From DASTHS01 sp035718085 (GTDB lineage Bacteria; Actinomycetota; Acidimicrobiia; Acidimicrobiales; Palsa-688): 16,160 bases of DNA. Shown piece by piece: positions 1 through 6,303 of this stretch. The stretch's first letter is position 1, and each line of letters starts with the position of its first letter. The DNA is taken from the NCBI GenBank assembly GCA_035718085.1, contig DASTHS010000254.1, positions 1 to 16,160 of the forward strand, in the 5' to 3' direction. A program made the translations under genes and the position numbers. The notes under the pieces were generated by a model. That model made no database searches. It was not told where the DNA came from and saw only the letters and a list, made by a program, of their open reading frames with translations.

Positions 1-228
1 CCCGTGCAGCGGGCCGCGCCGGCGGCCCGCGGCCAGGTCCTCGTCGCAGGCCGCCGCTTCCTCGGCGGCCCGGTCGGCCGTGAGGGTGACCACGGCACCC
101 AGGTCGCCGTCGAGCGCCTCGACGCGCGCCAGCTGCGCGGCGAGCAGCTCGCGGCTCGACAGCTCGCGCCGGGCCAGGGCACCGGCCAGGTCGCTGGCGT
201 CGCGCAGCGCCACCGGGTCGAGCGCCAC
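1..228 (-). CDS. Amidase-signature family enzyme, N-terminal part (runs off left edge)
   Basis: The reverse strand reads open from a GTG at 228 to the window edge, giving the first 76 residues of a protein. The segment has the usual N-terminal layout of amidase-signature (GatA-like) enzymes: a helix with ELSSRELL (residues 22-29), then ARVEALDGDLGAVVTL (34-49), an Ala/Glu-rich helix, and RRRGPLHG (69-76), which in this family directly precedes the strand carrying the first catalytic lysine. The catalytic Ser-Ser-Lys residues lie outside the window, so activity and substrate cannot be judged. The start is supported by GGAG about 8 nt upstream. It begins 2 nt after the stop of the acyltransferase gene, so the two are probably co-transcribed. 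It could be a stand-alone amidase rather than GatA; the N-terminus does not decide this. Confidence 0.8.
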   Translation of the reverse strand, partial: MALDPVALRDASDLAGALARRELSSRELLAAQLARVEALDGDLGAVVTLTADRAAEEAAACDEDLAAGRRRGPLHG

Positions 229-230
229 GC

Positions 231-1916
231 CTAGCTCCGGGGGGTGCCTGCGGCGGCGCGCTTGCGGGTCCGGGCCACGGGGGCCGCGCCACCTCCGGCC
301 GCCACGTCGGCGGCTGCCGCCGCGGCGGTCGGCGAGGCCACGACGGCCCCGGCGGTCGGCGTGGCCACGACGGCCCCGGCGGCCCCGATGGGGCCGGCCG
401 GCGACGCGGCCGCCGGCGCTGCTGCGTCGCCGTCGGCACCGGGCACGAGCGTCCGGTGCAGCGAGTCGAACTCGTCGACGAGCAGGTCGGCCAGGTGATC
501 GAGGTCGGGCAGCAGCTCCCGGCACGACACCATGGCGAAGTCCAGGCGGCCCATGTAGCTCTGCAGGGTGATGTTCAGCCCTTGCCCGTCGACGATGGTC
601 GACACCGGGTAGTAGGCCTCGAGCTCGGCGCCGCCGAGGCGCAGCGGCGTGCGCGGCCCGGGGACGTTCGAGATGACCAGGTTGAACGGGGGCCGCAGCC
701 GGTCACCGATGCGCAGCCGGGCGGCGACGCGGGCCGCCCGGATGGCGAGCGCCGGGGGGGCGAACTCGGCGTACTCGGTGATGACGTCGGCGGGCAGCAG
801 CAGGAACCGGTCCTTCGCCTCGTCCATGTAGGCGTGCACCCGGTCCAGGCGCTCGACCGGGTCGGCGCTGTCGGTGGGGATGGGGGGGAACACGGCCGAC
901 ACCCGGTTGGTCCACGGGTCGGCCTCGGCCCCCGAACGGATCGACACCGGCACCATGGCGACGAGCGGCGCGTCGGGCAGGGCGTCGCGTTCGGCCAGCC
1001 AGGTGCGCAGCGCGCCGGCGCAGGCGGCCATGACCACGTCGTTCACCGTGGCGCCGACTGCCTTCTTGGTCTCCTTGATCTGCTCGAGCGACACGCTGCG
1101 CAGGGCGACCCGGCGGTGCGCGGTGATGCTGCCGTTGAACGGCGTCGGCGGGGCCGACGACACTGGGGGGGCCATGGGCTTGTCGGGGTCGCCCGGCGGC
1201 CGGCCGATGCGGGCCAGGCGGGCACCGACGGGGTTGGGAAGGGTGCGCAGCAGCTCGGCCAGGCCGGTGATGCCCTCGTTGCGGGTCAGGTCGCCGATGG
1301 CCCGGAGGCTGCGCACCTGCAGGCGGGCGAACTTGCCCGGCTTGCGGGCCACGTCGAAGAGGGCGCGGCGCAGCACCTGGCCCGGTGACGGCACCGGCTC
1401 GGCCACCACCGGTGGCGCCACCGGCGTCGAGCGCTGCTGGCTGTCGGGGTCGTAGATGAGGGTCATCAGCTCCGCCCCCGCCGCCCCGTCGATGGTCGCG
1501 TGGTGGAGCTTGGTGAGCACGGCGAAGCGCCCGTCGCTCAGGCCCTCGATCACGTAGATCTCCCACAGCGGCCGCGTGCGGTCGAGGGGGGTGGCGATGA
1601 GCCGTGCCGCCAGGTTCTGCAACTCCGTGATGCTCCCGGGCGGCGGCAGCGCCGTCGTGCGCACGTGGAACTCGAGGTCGAAGTCGGGGTCGGTGATCCA
1701 GTAGGGGTGGTCGAGGTCGAAGGGCACCTCCACCACCCGGCGGCGGAACGGCTCGAGGCGCTCCGCCTCGGCGTTGAGCCTGCCCACCAACGCGTCGTAA
1801 GGCGACCACCCCGGCTCGTCGGGCCGGCGGAACACCCCCAACCCGGTGACGTGGCCGAACTGCCGGCCGGTCTCCATGTAGAGGAAGCTGGCGTCGAGCC
1901 CACTCAGTTGCTTCAC
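231..1916 (-). CDS. Wax ester synthase/diacylglycerol acyltransferase (WS/DGAT family)
   Basis: This 561-residue protein is a bifunctional-type acyl-CoA:alcohol/diacylglycerol O-acyltransferase, the family that makes triacylglycerol or wax ester storage lipid at the membrane. It opens with the family signature LSGLDASFLYMET (residues 4-16), has RPLW at 115-118, the catalytic HHATIDG (HHxxxDG) at 138-144, NDVVMA at 292-297 and SNVPGP at 416-421. I chose GTG 1916 because the conserved N-terminus begins there and GGGGGA lies about 7 nt upstream; the frame stays open further upstream without family similarity. The core ends near residue 490. It is followed by an unusual Ala/Pro/Gly-rich tail of about 70 residues with a basic RTRKR cluster and a duplicated 9-residue unit. 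The amidase gene follows 2 nt downstream. Acceptor preference (alcohol or diacylglycerol) cannot be told from sequence. Confidence 0.95.
   Translation of the reverse strand: MKQLSGLDASFLYMETGRQFGHVTGLGVFRRPDEPGWSPYDALVGRLNAEAERLEPFRRRVVEVPFDLDHPYWITDPDFDLEFHVRTTALPPPGSITELQNLAARLIATPLDRTRPLWEIYVIEGLSDGRFAVLTKLHHATIDGAAGAELMTLIYDPDSQQRSTPVAPPVVAEPVPSPGQVLRRALFDVARKPGKFARLQVRSLRAIGDLTRNEGITGLAELLRTLPNPVGARLARIGRPPGDPDKPMAPPVSSAPPTPFNGSITAHRRVALRSVSLEQIKETKKAVGATVNDVVMAACAGALRTWLAERDALPDAPLVAMVPVSIRSGAEADPWTNRVSAVFPPIPTDSADPVERLDRVHAYMDEAKDRFLLLPADVITEYAEFAPPALAIRAARVAARLRIGDRLRPPFNLVISNVPGPRTPLRLGGAELEAYYPVSTIVDGQGLNITLQSYMGRLDFAMVSCRELLPDLDHLADLLVDEFDSLHRTLVPGADGDAAAPAAASPAGPIGAAGAVVATPTAGAVVASPTAAAAAADVAAGGGAAPVARTRKRAAAGTPRS
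323..382. repeat. 27-bp tandem duplication in the acyltransferase tail
   Basis: Positions 323-355 match 350-382 with a single mismatch (335 against 362), giving about 2.2 copies of a 27-bp unit. It encodes AVVATPTAG followed by AVVASPTAA in the low-complexity C-terminus of the WS/DGAT protein. The unit is a multiple of three, so copy-number change would keep the frame. Confidence 0.85.
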
Positions 1917-2056
1917 GGTTGGTCCCCCAGAATCGTCCGTTCTGCGCCCGACGCTACCGGGCCTCCCCCTGGCGTGCCCCCACCGCCCGGCGCCGACCCC
2001 GGTGGCTGCGCCCGGCCGGGGCCGGCCCGTCGGCCGGGGCTCCCGAGCGAGGGTGC

Positions 2057-2086
2057 TTGATCCCCGTCCGCGCCGGGTGGCAGGCT
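2057..2086 (+). promoter_or_regulatory. Candidate promoter of the DUF3263-lytR_C-otsB operon, possibly leaderless
   Basis: TTGATC (2057-2062) and CAGGCT (2081-2086) are separated by 18 bp. CAGGCT ends 7 nt before the ATG at 2094, so initiation would fall at or next to the start codon. No Shine-Dalgarno sequence is visible, which agrees with a leaderless transcript. This is motif matching only. Confidence 0.45.
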
Positions 2087-2093
2087 CGCCGAG

Positions 2094-2354
2094 ATGCCGC
2101 TGTCGGACCGAGATCGGGCGATCCTCGACATCGAGCGCTCGTGGTGGACCGAAGACGGCTCGAAGTCGTCGGTGATCCGCGACCGGCTCGGTCTGTCGCC
2201 GACCCGCTACTACCAGGTGCTCTCCGCGCTCATCGACGCGCCCGACGCCGAGGCCTACGACCCGCTCGTGGTCCGCCGGCTCCGCCGCCTGCGCGACCAC
2301 CGGCGCCGCGCCCGCTTCGAGGGGCGGCCCGTCGGCGGCCGCCGCAGCCGTTGA
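2094..2354 (+). CDS. DUF3263 family protein
   Basis: This is an 86-residue actinobacterial protein of the DUF3263 family. The diagnostic part is the N-terminal LSDRDRAILDIERSWW (residues 3-18), followed by a segment that reads like a small helix-turn-helix (SSVIRDRLGLSPTRYYQVL, about 25-43) and a very basic C-terminus rich in Arg. A DNA-binding role is plausible from the HTH-like region and the charge, but the family has no assigned function that I know. It is first in a tight operon: its TGA overlaps the TTG of the LytR_C gene by 4 nt. The DUF3263-LytR_C pair also occurs in Mycobacterium tuberculosis (Rv0430-Rv0431, VirR) as I recall. The ATG start lies just downstream of a -10-like element and is the only sensible start before the conserved motif. 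Confidence 0.88.
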   Translation: MPLSDRDRAILDIERSWWTEDGSKSSVIRDRLGLSPTRYYQVLSALIDAPDAEAYDPLVVRRLRRLRDHRRRARFEGRPVGGRRSR

Positions 2355-3004
2355 GCCGCCGCCCCCAACCCGGCGACGGCGTGCACGGCGGCCGTGCCCT
2401 GGCGCTGCTCGCCGTGGTCGTCGTGCTCGCCGTGCTGCTGCTGCGCCACACCGGCTCGACGACCACCACCGGCGTCGCTGCCCCCAGCGCCGCCCACCAG
2501 TCCACCACCGTGCCGGTGACCACGGTGCCCGCCACCACCACCACCACGCTGCCGGCGATACCGCCCTCGCAGGTCAAGCTGCTGGTGCTCAACGGCACCG
2601 GGGCGGGCAACCTGGCGTCGGCGACCCGCTCCCAGCTCGCCGCCAGCCCCGGCTACGACACCCTGGCGCCCGACGACACCACCGCACCGGTGCCCTCGTC
2701 GGTCATCTACGCCGCGTCGGCGCAGTACCTCGGCGCCGCCCAGGCCCTGGCGTCGACGGTCGGGCTCCCGGCGTCGGTGGTGCAGACGCCGATCCCCACC
2801 GGCGCGCCGATCCGTGCCTCGGAGCGCACGCTGGCCGACCTGGTGCTGGTGATCGGCCCGGGCTTCAGCCTCAACGTGCCGGCCGGCACGGGCACCACCG
2901 GGTCCGGCTCGGGGACGACGTCGGGCCACACGACCACGTCGACGGGCACGCACGGCGCCTCGACCACCGCGACCACCCGGGCGACGTCGACCACCAAGGG
3001 CTGA
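2351..3004 (+). CDS. Membrane-anchored LytR_C domain protein (VirR-like)
   Basis: The product (217 residues from the TTG at 2351) has a short basic N-terminus and one transmembrane segment (ALALLAVVVVLAVLLL, about residues 16-32). A Thr/Pro-rich linker follows, then a LytR_C-type domain (from about QVKLLVLNGTG, including SVIYAASAQYLGAA and DLVLVIGPGF), and a C-terminal tail of nearly 50 residues made almost only of Thr, Ser, Gly and Ala. The topology should be cytoplasm-in with the domain outside the membrane. LytR_C domains accompany cell-wall polymer ligation and envelope-integrity proteins; VirR of M. tuberculosis has this architecture. TTG 2351 overlaps the upstream stop (TTGA), suggesting translational coupling. 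GTG 2381, 10 codons later, is an alternative start that keeps the membrane segment. The Thr/Ser tracts are candidates for O-mannosylation, which is inference. Confidence 0.82.
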   Translation: MSRRPQPGDGVHGGRALALLAVVVVLAVLLLRHTGSTTTTGVAAPSAAHQSTTVPVTTVPATTTTTLPAIPPSQVKLLVLNGTGAGNLASATRSQLAASPGYDTLAPDDTTAPVPSSVIYAASAQYLGAAQALASTVGLPASVVQTPIPTGAPIRASERTLADLVLVIGPGFSLNVPAGTGTTGSGSGTTSGHTTTSTGTHGASTTATTRATSTTKG

Positions 3005-3006
3005 CC

Positions 3007-3792
3007 GTGCCGGCCACCGCCGGGTCCGATCTCGGTGCCGCCCTCGGAGGGTGGGCCACCGGCCTCGCCTCCCGCGCCGCCCTCTGCTGCGACTTCGACG
3101 GCACCTTGGCGCCGATCGTCGACGACCCCGGCGCCGCCCTGCCCCTCGAGGGCACCGTCGAGGTGCTGACGTCGCTCGCCCGATCACTCGGCCTGGTGGC
3201 GGTGGTCTCCGGCCGTCCCGCCGCCTACCTTGCCGAGCGCCTGCCCGCGACCGGTGTGGTGCTGGCGGGCCTCTACGGCCTCGAGCGGGTGGTCGACGGT
3301 CGCGTGGAGCAGGCGCCGGCGGCGCTCGCCTGGGCGCCGAGGGTCGCAGAGGTCGCCGATCGGGCGGCGGCGGGGGCGCCCGCCGGGCTGCGCGTCGAGC
3401 GCAAAGGGGCCACCGTGGCGCTGCACTGGCGCACGGCGCCGGCCGCCGGCGGGTGGGCCGCCGCCTTCGCGGCCGAGCAGGCGGCGGCCACGGGGCTGGT
3501 CGCCCACCCCGGGAAGCTGTCGGTCGAGCTGCGGCCGCCGGCAGGGGGTGACAAGGGCGACGTCGTCGCCGACCTGGCGGGGGGCCGCCCGGCGGTGGCG
3601 TTCCTCGGTGACGACATCGGCGACCTGCCGGCCTTCGCCGCCCTCGACCGGCTGGCCGCAACCGGTGCCCGGGTGTTGAAGGTGGCGGTGGGTGGCGACG
3701 AGGCGCCGGCCGAACTGCTCGCCGCTGCCGACCTGGTCGTCGACGGGCCGCGCGACGTGCTCGCCGGCCTGCAGTGGCTGGCGGCCGGCTGA
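3007..3792 (+). CDS. otsB: Trehalose-6-phosphate phosphatase
   Basis: This 261-residue HAD-superfamily enzyme removes phosphate from trehalose 6-phosphate, the second step of the OtsAB pathway, in the cytoplasm. Motif I is DFDGT (residues 29-33, nucleophile D29 and general acid D31) and motif II is SGR (68-70). The family-specific ERKGATVALHWR (131-142) and ELRP...GDKG (174-184) follow, with motif IV GDDIGD at 201-206. The usual GDDxTDE signature has lost TDE here, although both acidic residues of GDD remain. The length matches E. coli OtsB. GTG 3007 follows the LytR_C stop by 2 nt and has AAGGG at 2996-3000 as ribosome binding site, so it is third in that operon. Its partner otsA is convergent, on the opposite strand. 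A glucosyl-3-phosphoglycerate phosphatase role is a less likely alternative. Confidence 0.92.
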   Translation: MPATAGSDLGAALGGWATGLASRAALCCDFDGTLAPIVDDPGAALPLEGTVEVLTSLARSLGLVAVVSGRPAAYLAERLPATGVVLAGLYGLERVVDGRVEQAPAALAWAPRVAEVADRAAAGAPAGLRVERKGATVALHWRTAPAAGGWAAAFAAEQAAATGLVAHPGKLSVELRPPAGGDKGDVVADLAGGRPAVAFLGDDIGDLPAFAALDRLAATGARVLKVAVGGDEAPAELLAAADLVVDGPRDVLAGLQWLAAG

Positions 3793-3843
3793 CCCGCCCC
3801 GCCCGCAGCAGGCGGCGGCCGACCCGTGCAGGGTGGCCCCTGG

Positions 3844-5253
3844 TCAAGCCCCGGGTCGATCGGCGGCGGCGTGGAGCTGCGCGTCCCACCAGTCGAGGGG
3901 CGAACGGGCGCCGGCCCGGCGGCGGAGGTCGATCGCGGCGTCTCGCCGTGCCGCCGGCGACCGCTCGAGGGCCTCGAGGATGGCCGCCGCGGTGGCCGAC
4001 ACGTCGAAGGGGTTGACCCCGACCACGCCGGGGCTGGCGCCGAGCTCGGCCCACGCCCCTGCCTCGGTGCTGAGCACCACCGTGCCGTCGCGCTCGTTGA
4101 CCAGCGGGCCCTCGCTGGCCACGAGGTTCAGCCCGTCGCGCAGCGGGTTGACCAGCAGCACGTCGTAGCGGCGCATGGCCGCCACCGACCGCGGGTGGTC
4201 GTCATCGGTGTCGAGCAGCACCGGCGTGTAACCGGGAGCCCCCCACTTGGCGTTCAGGTGGTCGGCCAACGTGCGCAGCTCTTGGCCGTAGGCCAGGTAG
4301 TCGGCCAGGCCCTGGCGCGACGGGTAGACGCACGCCACGAAGACCACCCGACCCCGCCAGCGGGGCGCCGTCTCGAGCAGCTCGTCGAACGCCCAGAATC
4401 CCCGCAGGACGTTCTTCGACAGCTCCATGCGGTCGACCCGGGCGATGACCGCCCGGCCGCCGGCCGCCGCGTCGAGCTCGGCGACCGCGTCGGCGCAGGC
4501 GTTGCCCGCCGCGGTGGCGCGGAGGTCGTCGGCGTCGGGTGCGGCAGGGGCGATGTAGACCGATGGTGCGTCGACGCCGGACTGCTCGCAGGAGGCGAGG
4601 AACCGCTCGGCCCACCGCTCGGTGTGGAAGCCGACGGCCCCGGCCGCCGCCACGGCGTCGACCAGCTCGCTGCGGGCGGGCCCCGGGAGGGCGCCGAGCT
4701 CTTCCGGGGTCGGCCACGGCGTGTGCACGAACAGGGAGGTGCGCAGGTCGGGGCGCCGGGCCCGCAGCGCCGGCGCCAGCAGCCCGAGGTGCCAGTCCTG
4801 GGCCAGCACCGTCGCCCCCGGTGCGGCCACCGACGCGACGGTGGCCGCGAAGGCGTCGTTCACCGAGCGGTAGGCGTGCCACGCGGCGTGCCAGTGGCGG
4901 TCGAACCGGGGTCGTCGGGGGGCGTCCCAGAGGCCGTGCGCGCAGTACCAGAGCGTGCCGTTCACGATGACGTCGTAGTAGGCCCGGTGGTCGGCCCCGT
5001 CGACCACGAGCGGGTGCCAGCGCAGGCCGTCACCCTCCACCACCGGTGCCTCGCCGCCCCCGTCGACGGTGGCCGCCACCCATGTGGCGCCGTCACGGGC
5101 CGCCCCCGGGCCCACAGCGACCACCAGGCCGCCGGCGGCGCGCCCCCACTCGGGGTGGCCGTCGCCCGACCGACGGAAGGCGAAGGGCCCCCGGTTCGAC
5201 GCCACCACCACCGCCGCCTGCCGGGCGCCGGCCGGACCTGCTGCGTCGGGCAT
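3844..5253 (-). CDS. otsA: Trehalose-6-phosphate synthase (GT20)
   Basis: This 469-residue GT-B enzyme would transfer glucose from a nucleotide sugar to glucose 6-phosphate. Visible family motifs are SNRGPF (residues 19-24), the phosphate-loop GG (41-42), the acceptor-site TLWYCAHGLW (100-109), QDWHL (152-156), FVHTPWP (175-181), the donor-site Arg/Lys region RVDRMELSKN (272-281) and DGLNLVASE (373-381). The length is normal for bacterial OtsA. In the donor site RMELSKN replaces the common RLDYSKG, a variant I associate with an actinobacterial GT20 branch; the Arg and Lys are kept. ATG 5253 was chosen because similarity starts directly after it and a -10-like TAGGTT lies 7 nt upstream. otsB is convergent, 51 nt away, and the glycerate kinase gene is divergent, 49 nt away. 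A related activity such as glucosylglycerol-phosphate synthesis cannot be excluded, but the otsB neighbour favours trehalose. Confidence 0.9.
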   Translation of the reverse strand: MPDAAGPAGARQAAVVVASNRGPFAFRRSGDGHPEWGRAAGGLVVAVGPGAARDGATWVAATVDGGGEAPVVEGDGLRWHPLVVDGADHRAYYDVIVNGTLWYCAHGLWDAPRRPRFDRHWHAAWHAYRSVNDAFAATVASVAAPGATVLAQDWHLGLLAPALRARRPDLRTSLFVHTPWPTPEELGALPGPARSELVDAVAAAGAVGFHTERWAERFLASCEQSGVDAPSVYIAPAAPDADDLRATAAGNACADAVAELDAAAGGRAVIARVDRMELSKNVLRGFWAFDELLETAPRWRGRVVFVACVYPSRQGLADYLAYGQELRTLADHLNAKWGAPGYTPVLLDTDDDHPRSVAAMRRYDVLLVNPLRDGLNLVASEGPLVNERDGTVVLSTEAGAWAELGASPGVVGVNPFDVSATAAAILEALERSPAARRDAAIDLRRRAGARSPLDWWDAQLHAAADRPGA

Positions 5254-5260
5254 CGGCGCG

Positions 5261-5266
5261 AACCTA
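5261..5266 (-). promoter_or_regulatory. Candidate -10 element of otsA
   Basis: On the minus strand TAGGTT (TAnnnT type) is followed by 7 nt and the otsA ATG. No clear -35 hexamer is seen. The spacing fits a leaderless transcript. The whole 49-nt gap to the divergent glycerate kinase gene must hold both promoters. Confidence 0.4.
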
Positions 5267-5302
5267 GCGGCGGGCGCCGTCCCCGCCGGGCAGCATGGCG
5301 GT

Positions 5303-6283
5303 GTGCCGCACGTGGTCGCCGCCCCCGACAAGTTCCGCGGGACCGCCTCCGCGCCCGAGGTCGCCGCCGCGGTCGCCGGGGCGGCGGCGGCCGCGGGCTG
5401 GACCTGCGACCAGGTGCCGGTGTCGGACGGCGGGGAGGGCTTCCTCGACGTGTTCGGCGGACGGGTGCAGCGCAGCGAGGTGCGGGGGCCGCTCGGGGCC
5501 CCGGTGCTGGCCGAGTGGCGCCAGCTCGACGACGGGCGCACCGCAGTCGTCGAGATGGCCCGGGCGTCGGGGCTGGCGCTCGTCGGCGGGGCGGACGGCA
5601 ACGACGCGGTGGCCGCCGACACCACCGGCACCGGCCAGCTCATCGCCCAGGCGGTGCGGGCCGGCGCCCGCCGGGTGATCGTCGGTGTCGGCGGGTCGGC
5701 GACCACCGACGGCGGGGCGGGGGCGCTCGCCGCCCTCGAGCCCCACAGTCGGCTGCGCGGCGTCGAGCTCGTGGTGGCCTGCGACGTCGACACCCGCTTC
5801 GTCGACGCCGCCGCCATCTTCGCTCCCCAGAAGGGGGCCACGTCGACCCAGACGGCGCTGCTCACCCGCCGTCTCGAGCGCCTCGCGCTCGACTACGGGC
5901 CGGCCGTGGCCCAGGCCCCCGGGTCGGGCGCAGCCGGCGGGCTGGCCGGGGGGCTGGCCTCCATCGGTGCGGTGCTGACCGCCGGGTTCGACGTCGTCGC
6001 CGACGTCGTGCGCCTCGACGAGCGCATCGAGGGCGCCGACCTGGTCGTGACGGGGGAGGGCTACCTCGACGAGCAGTCGTTCCGCGGCAAGGCGGTCGGC
6101 GGCGTGGTCGGGTTGGCCGCCAGCCTCGGCGTGCCGGTCGTCGTGGTGGCGGGAGACGGCGACGAGCCGCAGCCGGTGCCCTGGCACAGCCTGGTGGCCC
6201 GGGCCGGCGCCCGGCGGGCGACCGCCGAGACGGTCACGCTCGTCGGCGAGGTCGTCGCCGAAGAGCTCCGCTCCCGCACCTGA
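5303..6283 (+). CDS. Glycerate kinase (type 1, GarK/GlxK family)
   Basis: The enzyme phosphorylates D-glycerate with ATP. Family landmarks occur in order: APDKFRGTASA (residues 7-17; the family form is PDSFKGS), SDGGEGF (41-47), TTGTGQLI (107-114), VGVGGSATTDGGAGAL (127-142), CDVDTRF (160-166), FAPQKGAT (173-180), and a C-terminal VVTGEGYLDEQSFRGKAVG. At 326 residues it is shorter than the roughly 370-380 usual for the family; the shortening seems to lie in the central domain. GTG 5303 places the start exactly before the first conserved strand. The gene is divergent from otsA and convergent with gpgS (20 nt). Glycerate kinase next to gpgS is meaningful because the product could feed the 3-phosphoglycerate pool used by GpgS or recycle glycerate from glucosylglycerate; whether it makes 2- or 3-phosphoglycerate is unknown. 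Confidence 0.9.
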   Translation: MPHVVAAPDKFRGTASAPEVAAAVAGAAAAAGWTCDQVPVSDGGEGFLDVFGGRVQRSEVRGPLGAPVLAEWRQLDDGRTAVVEMARASGLALVGGADGNDAVAADTTGTGQLIAQAVRAGARRVIVGVGGSATTDGGAGALAALEPHSRLRGVELVVACDVDTRFVDAAAIFAPQKGATSTQTALLTRRLERLALDYGPAVAQAPGSGAAGGLAGGLASIGAVLTAGFDVVADVVRLDERIEGADLVVTGEGYLDEQSFRGKAVGGVVGLAASLGVPVVVVAGDGDEPQPVPWHSLVARAGARRATAETVTLVGEVVAEELRSRT

Positions 6284-6303
6284 CGCGCACGCCCGGGGGT
6301 CGC

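Noticed and set aside
2014..2040. Direct repeat of a 9-mer (2014-2022 and 2032-2040) upstream of the DUF3263 promoter
   Set aside because: It is short, GC-only and likely to occur by chance here; there is no further support for an operator.
1917..2300. N-terminal extension of the WS/DGAT frame upstream of GTG 1916
   Set aside because: It overlaps the DUF3263 gene in antisense and has no family similarity, while GTG 1916 has a ribosome binding site and begins right at the conserved N-terminus.
2461..2550. Repeated ACC codons in the LytR_C gene as a possible repeat array
   Set aside because: There is no fixed unit or spacing; this is simply a Thr-rich linker encoded with one preferred codon.
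5254..5865. Upstream extension of the otsA frame
   Set aside because: It would run antisense through the glycerate kinase gene; similarity to GT20 begins only after ATG 5253.
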